A DNA stretch of 64,000 nt from UBA7960 sp964624065 (GTDB taxonomy: Bacteria; Bacteroidota; Bacteroidia; Bacteroidales; UBA7960), in contig CAZUWF010000010.1 of assembly GCA_964624065.1 (NCBI GenBank), positions 11,339 to 75,338 on the forward strand. Direction: 5' to 3'. The position numbers and the translations under genes are program-made. Of this stretch, positions 54,288 to 62,684 are shown piece after piece. The notes beneath the pieces were generated by a model. It saw nothing but the letters and a program-made list of their open reading frames with translations. It had not been told where the DNA came from and did no database searches. Position 1 is the first letter of the stretch, and every line of letters starts with the position of its first letter.

Positions 54288-55915
54288 AAGGAAACCGGCT
54301 CGAATTTATCGCCATCAAACAGAAACTTGTCGCCAATTTTGAATCGAGGTATTACAAGCAATGCCATAAACGAAAGCGTCATAAACGGTGCTTTCAGCTT
54401 GGTTCCAAGCTCTTTGGCCTTTTGGTCAACAAGCTCGTACTGGCTGGCAACTGTTTCTCCTGTACTGCTAGTCATTAAACCTCCTATTTCAAGTTTCAGG
54501 GCAGTACATTGCGAACCATTGCAAACCGCTAGCCCTCCTTGGTTTTCGATTACCTTGTTTATGGCATTGAGCAAATCTTGATCTGTGGTCCCAACGGCTA
54601 AAATGTTGTGGCTATCGTGGGCCACGCTGCTTGCCATTGCACCCGATTTCAGCCCGAAGTTTTTGATAAACCCAACAGTTGGTTTGGTTTGGGGCGAGTA
54701 CCTGTTTAATACCACAATTTTCAGCAAATCATTTTCAACGTCGGCCACAATCTTTTCATTTTCAATTTTTGGGGTGCACACTACCATACCGGTAAGCAAC
54801 TCGCCATCGAAGGCCTCCATAACCCTTATGCGGGCACCCTCTACGGTTGATCTAACTTCCAAATCAGAAATTGAGAGGGGTTGGCAATTGAATTTATTGA
54901 ATGGAGCAACAGGTGGAGCATTCATCATAGCCTCTCCTTGGTCAAATACAAGATTGCCATTAATTACGGTTTTCAAGATATTTAATTTTTCAAGGGAGTC
55001 AACAATTATGAAGTCGGCTGGGTCGCCTTGCTGAAGGAGGCCTATAGGCAGGTTGTAATGTTTAACAGGATTAACAGTCGCAGCCCTCAATACATTGAAA
55101 AAACTTAAATCTTTTGCCAAGCAATGCTTTATTACTTGATTAAGGTGCCCTTTAACCAAATCGTCGGGATGGGTGTCGTCGGTGCATAGCATCACATTGT
55201 CGGGATGGAGGTCAATAAGTTTGTGCAACGCCTCAAGGTCTTTGGCCGCACTTCCTTCCCTGATAAGGATTTTGATGTTGGCAAGTTGGATTTTCTCCAA
55301 GGCTTCCTCAAAAGAGGAGCATTCGTGGTCCGTGGTGATTCCTGATTGAAAATACTTTACCATTTCCTTACCAAAAAGCCCCGGTGCGTGTCCGTCGATT
55401 TTCTTATTGTGTTTTTTGGCCACGGCAATTTTCGCCATTACCGATTCATCTTCGAATATTACTCCTGGAAAGTTCATCATTTCGGCCAAGAAGTGAAAAT
55501 TGCCAGTGGCGAACATCTGGTCAATATCTGCGGCTGTTATATTGGCTCCAGAGGTTTCGAAATGGGTTGCCGGTACGCACGAAGGGATTCCGAAGAAGAA
55601 CTTAAAAGGAGTATGCCGGCTGTTTTCAACCATAAAGTTTACCCCGTCAACACCCAAAACGTTTGCTATTTCGTGGGGGTCGCAAACAGCCCCAACGGAA
55701 CCGTGCCTTGCGGCCAAACGGGCAAACTCAACCGGGGTTAGCATCGAGCTTTCAATATGGACGTGGGCATTGACGAAACCAGGCAGAATGTAATGGGATT
55801 TGGCTACCTCCCGTCTTTCAATTTTTTTAATCCTGCCGTTTTCAACCCAAATTTCACCCTCGAAAATTTCTTTCAATACGGGATCAACTATCTTTCCGGA
55901 AAATTGATTTTGCAT
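54272..55915 (-). CDS. ade: Adenine deaminase
   Basis: A 547-residue cytoplasmic amidohydrolase that deaminates adenine to hypoxanthine in purine salvage. The metal-binding motif is GFVNAHVHIESSMLTP; further family segments are GAVCDPHEIANVLG, MLCTDDTHPDDL and GSQCTALKLEIGGLMTS near the C-terminus. The length and two-domain layout match the bacterial Ade family rather than adenosine deaminase. It is a single gene; no promoter box was seen just upstream. Confidence 0.95.
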   Translation of the reverse strand: MQNQFSGKIVDPVLKEIFEGEIWVENGRIKKIERREVAKSHYILPGFVNAHVHIESSMLTPVEFARLAARHGSVGAVCDPHEIANVLGVDGVNFMVENSRHTPFKFFFGIPSCVPATHFETSGANITAADIDQMFATGNFHFLAEMMNFPGVIFEDESVMAKIAVAKKHNKKIDGHAPGLFGKEMVKYFQSGITTDHECSSFEEALEKIQLANIKILIREGSAAKDLEALHKLIDLHPDNVMLCTDDTHPDDLVKGHLNQVIKHCLAKDLSFFNVLRAATVNPVKHYNLPIGLLQQGDPADFIIVDSLEKLNILKTVINGNLVFDQGEAMMNAPPVAPFNKFNCQPLSISDLEVRSTVEGARIRVMEAFDGELLTGMVVCTPKIENEKIVADVENDLLKIVVLNRYSPQTKPTVGFIKNFGLKSGAMASSVAHDSHNILAVGTTDQDLLNAINKVIENQGGLAVCNGSQCTALKLEIGGLMTSSTGETVASQYELVDQKAKELGTKLKAPFMTLSFMALLVIPRFKIGDKFLFDGDKFEPVSLEVVD

Positions 55916-55952
55916 AAAAATAAGGTTCGCTTGGGTGAATAAAACTCCCCTT

Positions 55953-56876
55953 TTAGGGGGCTTGGGGTAAAACCGTCAATTGCCTGAAAACTTCTTCCAA
56001 CGATTTATCTTCGATATCAAGCATCATTATTACAAGGTCATTATCAACAGCAAAATTGAAGATTGCAGGCCGCAGGTCAGCATCGCCTGCAGAAAAGACC
56101 TTGTAGCCTACATCACTTACTTGCTCGACTTGGAGCACCCCGCCAATTTTTTTGATGCCATCGATTCCTGCAGGCTTATCGAATTCGACCTTTATAATAT
56201 TGGTGGTTTGGGTCAAAAGTTGCACTTGGCTGGTTGGGGCATCGGCAACGATTTTTCCAAGATTTATGATAATTACCTTGTGGCAAATTGCCTCCACTTC
56301 TTGCATGACGTGGGTTGAGAGCAGCACGGTTTTTTCCTTACCTATGTCCTTGATTAGGTTCCTTATTTCCACTATTTGATTTGGGTCTAGCCCCGATGTT
56401 GGCTCATCGAGGATTAGCACCTCTGGGTCGTGAAGCAGTGCCTGTGCTAGTCCCACGCGCTGCCTGTATCCCTTTGATAATGTCCCAATTACTTTATGCG
56501 CCTCGGGTGCAAGTCCGGTTAGTTCTATCATATCATTAGCCCTGGTCTTGCCAGTTTTGCCGAGTTTATGGATTCCGGCCATCAGTTGCAAATACTCCCT
56601 CACGTACATATCCAAGTAAAGAGGATTGTTCTCGGGAAGGTAGCCCACCCTTCGCTTAACCTCCATCGACTGCGACTCCACGTCAAAACCACACACTGAA
56701 ACCTTACCTGAGGTTTGGGGAATGTAGCAGGTTAAAATCTTCATTAAAGTTGACTTTCCAGCCCCGTTGGGACCAAGCAATGCACAAATCTCTCCTTTTT
56801 GCACTTTGAGCGAAACCTCGTCCAGTACCTTTTGGGAGCCGTAATACTTCGATGCTCCCGCCACAATTATTGACAT
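55953..56876 (-). CDS. gldA: Gliding motility-type ABC transporter ATPase GldA
   Basis: A 307-residue cytoplasmic ABC ATPase. Walker A is GPNGAGKST (35-43), the signature is LSKGYRQRVGLAQALL and Walker B is LILDEPTSGLDP. The start MSIIVAGASKYYGSQKVL and the segment GFDVESQSMEVKRRVGYLPENNPLY match GldA of gliding Bacteroidota, which works with the GldF and GldG permeases. Those partners are not in the window. Without them, a general ABC-2 export role cannot be excluded. Confidence 0.85.
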   Translation of the reverse strand: MSIIVAGASKYYGSQKVLDEVSLKVQKGEICALLGPNGAGKSTLMKILTCYIPQTSGKVSVCGFDVESQSMEVKRRVGYLPENNPLYLDMYVREYLQLMAGIHKLGKTGKTRANDMIELTGLAPEAHKVIGTLSKGYRQRVGLAQALLHDPEVLILDEPTSGLDPNQIVEIRNLIKDIGKEKTVLLSTHVMQEVEAICHKVIIINLGKIVADAPTSQVQLLTQTTNIIKVEFDKPAGIDGIKKIGGVLQVEQVSDVGYKVFSAGDADLRPAIFNFAVDNDLVIMMLDIEDKSLEEVFRQLTVLPQAP

Positions 56877-56918
56877 CTGAAAAGCTTTAATTATAATGCT
56901 AAATTACTAATTAAATGA

Positions 56919-56926
56919 TAATTTTG
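56919..56926 (+). promoter_or_regulatory. -7 box upstream of rsgA
   Basis: TAATTTTG matches TAnnTTTG and ends 25 bases before the TTG start at 56952, which supports that start. Confidence 0.5.
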
Positions 56927-56951
56927 CCAAGACATCAACACAATTGGGGTT

Positions 56952-57866
56952 TTGGAAGGAATTGTAACCAAGTCTACGGGCAGTTGGTACACCGTCAAAG
57001 GAATTGACGGCAACAGGTACGAGTGCCGCCTTCGCGGAAGGTTCAAGATTGAAGGGGTGAAATCCACCAATCCATTGGCCGTGGGGGACCGCGTTGATTT
57101 TGCTGTTGACAAGGATCAAAGCACCGGCATCATCACTGTAATTCACGACCGGAATAACCACATAATAAGAAAGGCCACCAATCTTTCGAGGCAGACACAC
57201 GTAATTGCAGCCAACATTGATCAGGCTGTAGTCATTGCCACCCTGGCACATCCTCGCACCTCAACGGGCTTCATTGATAGGTTTTTGGTAACTTGCGAAG
57301 CATACAGCATCAAGCCTTTGGTTTTTTTCAACAAGGCTGACATACTACACGAGGAAGGTTTGGGGTACGCAAGAGAGCTTATGCAGCTGTATGAGGGGAT
57401 AGGTTACGAAACAATGATGGTTTCGGCAGTTTCGGGGCAAAACCTGGATAGGTTTAAGGCTGTCCTTGCCAATAAAACAACCTTGCTAAGCGGCCATTCG
57501 GGGGTTGGAAAATCAACGCTCATAAATGCCATTGATGGCAACCTTAACCTAAAAACCCAGAGCATTTCATACACCCACCTAAAGGGTAAGCACACCACCA
57601 CCTTTGCCGAAATGTTCGAGTTAAGCAACGGAGGCTTCATTATAGACACCCCGGGAATAAAGGAATTCGGCTTGGCCAACTTCGAGGCTTGGGAACTTTG
57701 CCACTATTTCCCGGAGATGCAAGCCTTGTTCAACCAATGCAGGTACGATAACTGCACCCACCACAACGAACCTGGCTGCAAGGTGAAGGAAGAATTGGAG
57801 GGCGGCAATATTTCGCAATCAAGGTACACAAACTACCTAAGCATGCTTTTGGGGGAGGAAAGGTGA
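56952..57866 (+). CDS. rsgA: Ribosome biogenesis GTPase RsgA
   Basis: A 304-residue cytoplasmic GTPase with circularly permuted G motifs, which helps 30S subunit maturation. An OB-fold N-terminus (EGIVTKSTGSWY, NPLAVGDRVDF) is followed by the G domain: FFNKAD (G4) comes before the P-loop GHSGVGKST, then TPGIKEFG (G3). The C-terminal zinc knuckle reads CRYDNCTHHNEPGC. The start is TTG: it begins the conserved EGIVTKSTGS segment, and no ATG lies between the promoter and this segment. Confidence 0.96.
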   Translation: MEGIVTKSTGSWYTVKGIDGNRYECRLRGRFKIEGVKSTNPLAVGDRVDFAVDKDQSTGIITVIHDRNNHIIRKATNLSRQTHVIAANIDQAVVIATLAHPRTSTGFIDRFLVTCEAYSIKPLVFFNKADILHEEGLGYARELMQLYEGIGYETMMVSAVSGQNLDRFKAVLANKTTLLSGHSGVGKSTLINAIDGNLNLKTQSISYTHLKGKHTTTFAEMFELSNGGFIIDTPGIKEFGLANFEAWELCHYFPEMQALFNQCRYDNCTHHNEPGCKVKEELEGGNISQSRYTNYLSMLLGEER

Positions 57867-58127
57867 AGTATAAGGAAAAAGTGAAGAAATAAGCCAAAAC
57901 GCCTAATGATAAATTGAAATGGTTGTATATGATGGAACCCCTTGGTGACAGTGGCGTGGCTTTGATGCACTACCAATGCGGAGAGCATTTTTTTAGTAAA
58001 CGCGGACTCGGGCAACCATAAGGTTGAGTATTGATCTAAAAACGTTTTAAAAGAAGGAAACCCTTTAGCGTGGCTAAGCTTTTCAATTTCAAATTCTTTA
58101 CCTTCGGTTTCAAATTATTTCAAAAAG

Positions 58128-58580
58128 ATGAGAGTAGTAATACAACGGGTAGAAAAAGCCAGCGTTGAAATTCAGGGCTGTTCGGAAGTTTCCATAGGAC
58201 AGGGTTTGCTTGTATTGGTAGGAATTGAGGAGGCCGACACGCCAGAGGATATAAATTGGCTGGCTGGCAAGATTTCGCGGTTGAGGATTTTTACCGACAG
58301 TGGCGGTGTTATGAACCTTAGCGTTTGCGACGTTGATGGGCAAATAATGGTTGTTAGCCAGTTTACACTTCACGCTAGCACCAAAAAAGGCAACAGGCCG
58401 GCATACGTAAAGGCCGCCAGGCCCGATGTTGCAATCCCGCTCTACGAGATGTTTATAAGGCAATTGGAATTGGAAACCAGCAAAAAGGTTAAGTCTGGAG
58501 TATTCGGGGCAATGATGAAAGTCTCGCTCATAAACGACGGCCCGGTAAGCATAATAATTGACACGAAAAACAAAGAATAA
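58128..58580 (+). CDS. dtd: D-aminoacyl-tRNA deacylase
   Basis: A 150-residue cytoplasmic enzyme that removes D-amino acids (and glycine misloaded on tRNA-Ala) from tRNA. Both signature motifs are present: SQFTLHASTKKGNRP and LINDGPVS with the catalytic-pocket Gly-Pro; the usual final Thr is Ser here, a conservative change. The MazG-like gene starts at the base after its stop, so the two are an operon. Confidence 0.95.
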   Translation: MRVVIQRVEKASVEIQGCSEVSIGQGLLVLVGIEEADTPEDINWLAGKISRLRIFTDSGGVMNLSVCDVDGQIMVVSQFTLHASTKKGNRPAYVKAARPDVAIPLYEMFIRQLELETSKKVKSGVFGAMMKVSLINDGPVSIIIDTKNKE

Positions 58581-58910
58581 ATGACCTTGAAAGAAGTTCA
58601 GGAAACCATTGACAAATGGATAAAAACCACCGGAGTAAGGTACTTTAGCGAGCTGACCAATATGGCCATACTAACCGAGGAGGTTGGCGAGTTGGCGCGA
58701 ATAATGGCCCGCAAGTACGGAGAACAATCATACAAAGCGGGAGAGGAGAAACAAGATATTTCGGAAGAAATTGCCGACGTGCTTTTCGTGCTGGTGTGCA
58801 TTGCCAATCAAACCGGGGTTGACCTAACCGATGCGCTTCAAAAAAGTTTGGCTAAAAAAACCAATCGCGACAAAGACCGTCACTCAAACAACCCGAAACT
58901 CAGAGTCTAA
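58581..58910 (+). CDS. MazG-like nucleotide pyrophosphohydrolase
   Basis: A 109-residue all-helical protein of the MazG superfamily, which hydrolyses NTPs or dNTPs to monophosphates. The metal-binding acidic residues are in LTEEVGELARIMARKYGE and ISEEIADVLFVL (ExxE...ExxD pattern). A house-cleaning role is likely. It starts directly after the dtd stop and ends with a 4-bp overlap into the convergent plsX gene. Confidence 0.9.
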   Translation: MTLKEVQETIDKWIKTTGVRYFSELTNMAILTEEVGELARIMARKYGEQSYKAGEEKQDISEEIADVLFVLVCIANQTGVDLTDALQKSLAKKTNRDKDRHSNNPKLRV

Positions 58911-59890
58911 TATTCTTGATCGGCATCAAATATTTTCTTGTTCACTTCCGAATCAAGGACAATTTTTATCTTTTCGGGAATATTGCTTTCAAAAACCTCT
59001 TTTGATAGGATCAACATATTTTTGAAGGTCTTGGCGTTGGAAATGCCATGGCCAACAATTACCGAGGCATTTACGCCCAAAATAGGGGTGCCGCCGTAAT
59101 TTTCGAAGTTGAACCGCGAAAAGAACTCGTCGTTTCCGTAGCCCCTCTTTACAATTTGAGCATACATTGCTTCGATTGTTTTCAGAACCACGTTGCCAAC
59201 AAACCCGTCGCAAACCACCACATCAACGGTATCCTTAAAGAGATCCCGACCTTCAACATTTCCTATGAAATTGTAATCGGGGTTGTTCTTCATCATCTTA
59301 AATGTGGCTTGTGTTTGCAGGTTGCCCTTCTCGTCTTCTTCACCTATATTGAGCAATCCTACCTTTGGGTTGTCAATGTTAAGTACGTGCTTGGCATAGA
59401 TTGAGCCCAAAAGCCCAAACTGGTACATAACGTCGGGTTTGGCATCGGGGTTTAAACCAACATCAACAAAAAGTCCAATACCTCCACTAGCCTTAGGGAG
59501 CACTGAGGTTATCGCAGGCCTGATAATTCCCTTAAGGACATTTACGCTATGGATGGCTCCTACAAGCATTGCCCCGGTGTTGCCTGCACTAGAGAAAGCA
59601 TCGATCTTGCCCTTTTGCAGCCACCTAAATCCCTTGGCAATACTTGAATTTTGTTTTTGCTGGAATGCTTTAACAGGATGCTCGCCCATTTCGATAACCT
59701 GATCGGCGTGCACTATTTGGAAAAGCTCCGGATTGCTCCCTTGTTCTTTCAACTGGTCAATGAGGGTTTTCTCATCGCCAAACAAAACCAATTGGTCAGT
59801 TTGGGGCAGTTCGTGGCGTGCAAGGATTGCACCGGCAATGGTTGCCTTTGGTGCAAAATCACCACCCATAACATCCAACCCAATTCTCAT
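58907..59890 (-). CDS. plsX: Phosphate acyltransferase PlsX
   Basis: A 327-residue enzyme, peripheral at the membrane, that makes acyl phosphate from acyl-ACP for phospholipid synthesis. It starts MRIGLDVMGGDFAP as in all PlsX proteins, and GNTGAMLVGAI and NIGEEDEKGN are conserved. It is the last gene of yceD-rpmF-plsX. The usual next gene, fabH, is absent: plsX instead meets the MazG-like gene tail to tail with a 4-bp overlap. Confidence 0.96.
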   Translation of the reverse strand: MRIGLDVMGGDFAPKATIAGAILARHELPQTDQLVLFGDEKTLIDQLKEQGSNPELFQIVHADQVIEMGEHPVKAFQQKQNSSIAKGFRWLQKGKIDAFSSAGNTGAMLVGAIHSVNVLKGIIRPAITSVLPKASGGIGLFVDVGLNPDAKPDVMYQFGLLGSIYAKHVLNIDNPKVGLLNIGEEDEKGNLQTQATFKMMKNNPDYNFIGNVEGRDLFKDTVDVVVCDGFVGNVVLKTIEAMYAQIVKRGYGNDEFFSRFNFENYGGTPILGVNASVIVGHGISNAKTFKNMLILSKEVFESNIPEKIKIVLDSEVNKKIFDADQEY

Positions 59891-59923
59891 GTCAAATGGA
59901 ATTTGGAAAACTAACTGATAATC

Positions 59924-60109
59924 TTAGGCCTTTACGGCTTTTTCAATGGCCAGCTGCCCCCTGTAATATCCGCACTCCGGGCAAACGGTGTGCATCAATT
60001 TTGCGGCTCCGCAGTTGGAACAGTTAGCTATAGCAGGTTCGGTGGCCTTGTAGTGGGTTCTTCTTTTGTCCCTGCGGGTTTTCGAAATTTTGCTCTTTGG
60101 ATGTGCCAT
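59924..60109 (-). CDS. rpmF: 50S ribosomal protein L32
   Basis: A 61-residue ribosomal protein. It starts with MAHPKSKISKTRRDKRRTHY, typical of L32, and has a zinc ribbon with Cys30, Cys33, Cys43 and Cys46. It lies 12 bases after yceD and 33 bases before plsX, the widely conserved order. Confidence 0.97.
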   Translation of the reverse strand: MAHPKSKISKTRRDKRRTHYKATEPAIANCSNCGAAKLMHTVCPECGYYRGQLAIEKAVKA

Positions 60110-60121
60110 TACAAAAATGTT

Positions 60122-60664
60122 TTATAAGTTTTCGTCTTCAAATTTTAAACCTTCCAGTGCCTTCCAGGGGGAGTGGGCGGCACTATCTCCGCTTTCTTTC
60201 CTCTTGTACATCTCTATGTACTTGAGGGCTTCGGGGTTGCATCCCTCCCCAATTATGGTGGAATTGGGGTGCAAATGTTGCATGGGCAACCCCAAGTGTA
60301 TGGTCTCGTAAACGTACTGCGAAATGTCAAAATGGCTGCTGCCATTTGGTATGATCACTATCTCGTCAGTTTGTTCAACGTACTCTTCGCCAAATTTCAC
60401 GTATAGCGTGCTTTCGACCTCAATGCTTTGATTGTAAGGCTCCACGCACCTATCGCAAGTAAGCTCAACAAAACCACGTAGAGAAAAATCAAAAACCATC
60501 ATATTGTTTTGCTTTTCCAGCAAGAGTTTCAGCTCCACCTGCCCCTTTTCAACCTCCGAGTGCTCGAAGCAAGCAAAAAAATCATCGCCAACGGTAAATG
60601 AAAATTCATGTCTCCCAAGCGAAAGTCCCACGAAACCAATATTATATTCCTTTAGCGGGTTCAA
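60122..60664 (-). CDS. yceD: DUF177/YceD family protein
   Basis: A 180-residue cytoplasmic protein of the DUF177 family, found next to rpmF in most bacteria and thought to be linked to 23S rRNA or ribosome assembly. The conserved motif is ELTCDRCVEPYNQ. The start is TTG at 60664: a -7 box lies 27 bases upstream and no suitable ATG exists between them. It heads the yceD-rpmF-plsX unit. Confidence 0.88.
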   Translation of the reverse strand: MNPLKEYNIGFVGLSLGRHEFSFTVGDDFFACFEHSEVEKGQVELKLLLEKQNNMMVFDFSLRGFVELTCDRCVEPYNQSIEVESTLYVKFGEEYVEQTDEIVIIPNGSSHFDISQYVYETIHLGLPMQHLHPNSTIIGEGCNPEALKYIEMYKRKESGDSAAHSPWKALEGLKFEDENL

Positions 60665-60975
60665 GATTTTACACTCTTTTAAAAAGGCTGCAAAGTTATA
60701 AAAAAAATGAAAGCCAAATAAGCGTTGGGTAAATTATTTGATTTTACTTTGAGAAGGGCAAGGTTCGAAATGCAAAAGTCATAGTCCAATATCTCACGTA
60801 CAATTTTTGCCACAGAACCACTAAAACTAGAGGAATTTGGCTAAGTATTAATCTTAAGATTGGCAATAACTTTTCGGACTGCGGTTGTTCAGCTTTGGTC
60901 GGGCAAATGGCGGAGGCAGGGCTCGTACAAGCCATTAGAGTTTCGGTTTGTTGGTTAACCTTCACTGGCTTGTGT
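60665..60975. other. Short non-coding gap (311 bp)
   Basis: Beyond the yceD promoter I see nothing coding. The gap ends at the stop of the DUF349-like repeat gene. No T-tailed hairpin was found. Confidence 0.5.
60691..60698 (-). promoter_or_regulatory. -7 box upstream of yceD-rpmF-plsX
   Basis: Reverse-strand TAACTTTG matches TAnnTTTG. A CAAA at 60715-60718 (reverse TTTG) may be the -33 element, with a 16-base spacer. Confidence 0.5.
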
Positions 60976-62418
60976 TCACCCTTCATCTTCTTCGTCTTCA
61001 CCCAAGTGGGCCCATTTTTCTTTTTTTTGCTCAAGTTGTGCTTTTTCTTCGAGGAGTTGGGCCAAGGCTTCTTGCTTGCGTGCTATTGCTGCCCTCAAAA
61101 CCAATATTTGGTTCTTGATGTCTTCGGGGGTATTCCCTTTCAGAGTTTCGAATAGTGGGTTGTGAGCCAGGTGGGTCAATTCCTCTATTTGTTCTTGGTA
61201 TCTCTTGAGTTCCTTTTGGGTTTCTTCGGCGCGCAGGATAACATCAGCCAATTGGGCCTCGACCCTGAATTCCAGCCTGTCTTTTTTGGTGGCAAGGTAC
61301 TCGTGGTGCCTTTGGTTCAAGGTATCGAATGCCTTTTGCAGCAATGAATAAAGCTCTTGCCTGCTATCGGGCTTCATTTTAATGCCCTTGAACTCTTCTT
61401 GAAGACGCTTTAGCATTTCGCGTGTTTTCTTGAACTCCATAGATGTTTGCGCCCTTTCCAAGCCTTTTCTAATTACGGGTTTTAGGCGGTTGTAGTTGGT
61501 GTTGGATTCACTGTCGCGCTCGTCGAAATAGTTTTGCTGGCGTTTTTTAAGCAGGTCAAAGGATTGTTGCAACCTGTTGTAAAGCCCTTCTCTTTCGGCC
61601 GGGTCAACCTGCAAATCCCTGAAGCTTTGCTGAATGAACCTGAGCCGTTCGAAGGCAATTTTGAAATCGGAGCCTTGCTTGGCAATGATCTCACCCTCCT
61701 CCACCAATTCTTCTATTTTCAAGGTGTTGCCAAGAAGCTGTTCTTGCCTTACCTTTTGCTCCTTTTCCTTTTTCATCTTCAGAACATCAAAAGCATCTTG
61801 CAGCCTGCCCATTAAGTGCTCGCGAGCCTCGCGGGTCATATCCAGGTGGCGGATTTCTTGTTGAAGTTCCAACAGGTGGTTCCAGGTGTTTTGGTCGGGG
61901 TTGCTGCGTGCTTTTTCGACCGATGCTTCTATTTCGGGCAGCAGTCGGGCCTTGGCCTTTTGGGCAACGGTCTCTCTGTGCAGGTGTTGCTGGTTGCGCC
62001 GTACCTTTACCAAATCGAAGGCTTCCTGCAATCGTGCGTAAAGCCTTTCGCGTACTTCGCGGGCAAGCTTAACTCCCCTGAAATTTTGCTGAACCTCCAA
62101 GCAAAAGTTCCAGGCCTCCTGGTGGTCGGTGCCGTGCACGGCGTGCAAATGTGCCTGCTCGACAAGCGGGGCAAGTTTAAGGTAATTTTGATGCGACTCG
62201 TGCTCCAAGGCCATTGACTCGCCCTGGCGCAAGGAGTTTATCTTTTCGAAGCATTGGTCGAAAATTGCCCTGAGCTCGGCCCTATGTTCGCGCAAAAGAT
62301 CGGCAGCACCAACCTCACGCTGCATAGTAATAAGGATCTCCCTCTGGACGCGGTAGTTGTTGTGGTTTAGTCCCGATTTTATGCGGTTAAGTTTTTCCTT
62401 GAACTCGAAGAAATTCAT
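60976..62418 (-). CDS. Five-repeat DUF349-like helical protein
   Basis: A 480-residue, highly charged, all-helical cytoplasmic protein with no signal peptide. It is built from five tandem units about 77 residues long; their cores begin at residues 35, 112, 188, 265 and 342 (steps of 77, 76, 77, 77). Each core follows the pattern (hydrophobic)-x(6)-R/D-x-x-R-x-x-L-x-x-x-L/F-Q-x-A/S/C-F-D/E, for example RERLYARLQEAFDLV, REHLMGRLQDAFDVL, REGLYNRLQQSFDLL and RQELYSLLQKAFDTL. The pattern resembles DUF349 repeats. After residue 375 a coiled coil runs to an acidic tail, GEDEEDEG. Function is unknown; a scaffold or nucleic-acid/ribosome-associated role is a guess. It is a single gene with its own -7 box. 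Confidence 0.82.
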   Translation of the reverse strand: MNFFEFKEKLNRIKSGLNHNNYRVQREILITMQREVGAADLLREHRAELRAIFDQCFEKINSLRQGESMALEHESHQNYLKLAPLVEQAHLHAVHGTDHQEAWNFCLEVQQNFRGVKLAREVRERLYARLQEAFDLVKVRRNQQHLHRETVAQKAKARLLPEIEASVEKARSNPDQNTWNHLLELQQEIRHLDMTREAREHLMGRLQDAFDVLKMKKEKEQKVRQEQLLGNTLKIEELVEEGEIIAKQGSDFKIAFERLRFIQQSFRDLQVDPAEREGLYNRLQQSFDLLKKRQQNYFDERDSESNTNYNRLKPVIRKGLERAQTSMEFKKTREMLKRLQEEFKGIKMKPDSRQELYSLLQKAFDTLNQRHHEYLATKKDRLEFRVEAQLADVILRAEETQKELKRYQEQIEELTHLAHNPLFETLKGNTPEDIKNQILVLRAAIARKQEALAQLLEEKAQLEQKKEKWAHLGEDEEDEG

Positions 62419-62440
62419 TTTTTTTGTTGCTTTTGCCTTG

Positions 62441-62448
62441 CAAAGGTA
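62441..62448 (-). promoter_or_regulatory. -7 box upstream of the DUF349-like repeat gene
   Basis: Reverse-strand TACCTTTG matches TAnnTTTG, 23-30 bases before the ATG. Confidence 0.5.
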
Positions 62449-62684
62449 TGAAAAAGTGGTTGGTAACCTGTAAATGGTGATTAGTGGCTGGTTGAAAAAA
62501 AATTAGAAATCAGTCAAAAGTAAATGGCTGTAAACTGCAATCATTACGGTGCGTTAACCTGCATTAATCTTTGTTGATACGTGATGGATTAATCGCGATT
62601 ACTTTCTTAACAGGGGTTCATCGGTTGCTTCGATCGGGTCTTAATTCGTAGTTTTTTTTCATTATCAATGCTTGGCTTTGGTGA

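Noticed and set aside
60744..61034. Reverse-strand frame starting with a Lys-rich MSKKKKNGP segment
   Set aside because: It overlaps the end of the DUF349-like gene in another frame; the Lys run comes from the A-rich codons of that gene, and the rest has no family features.
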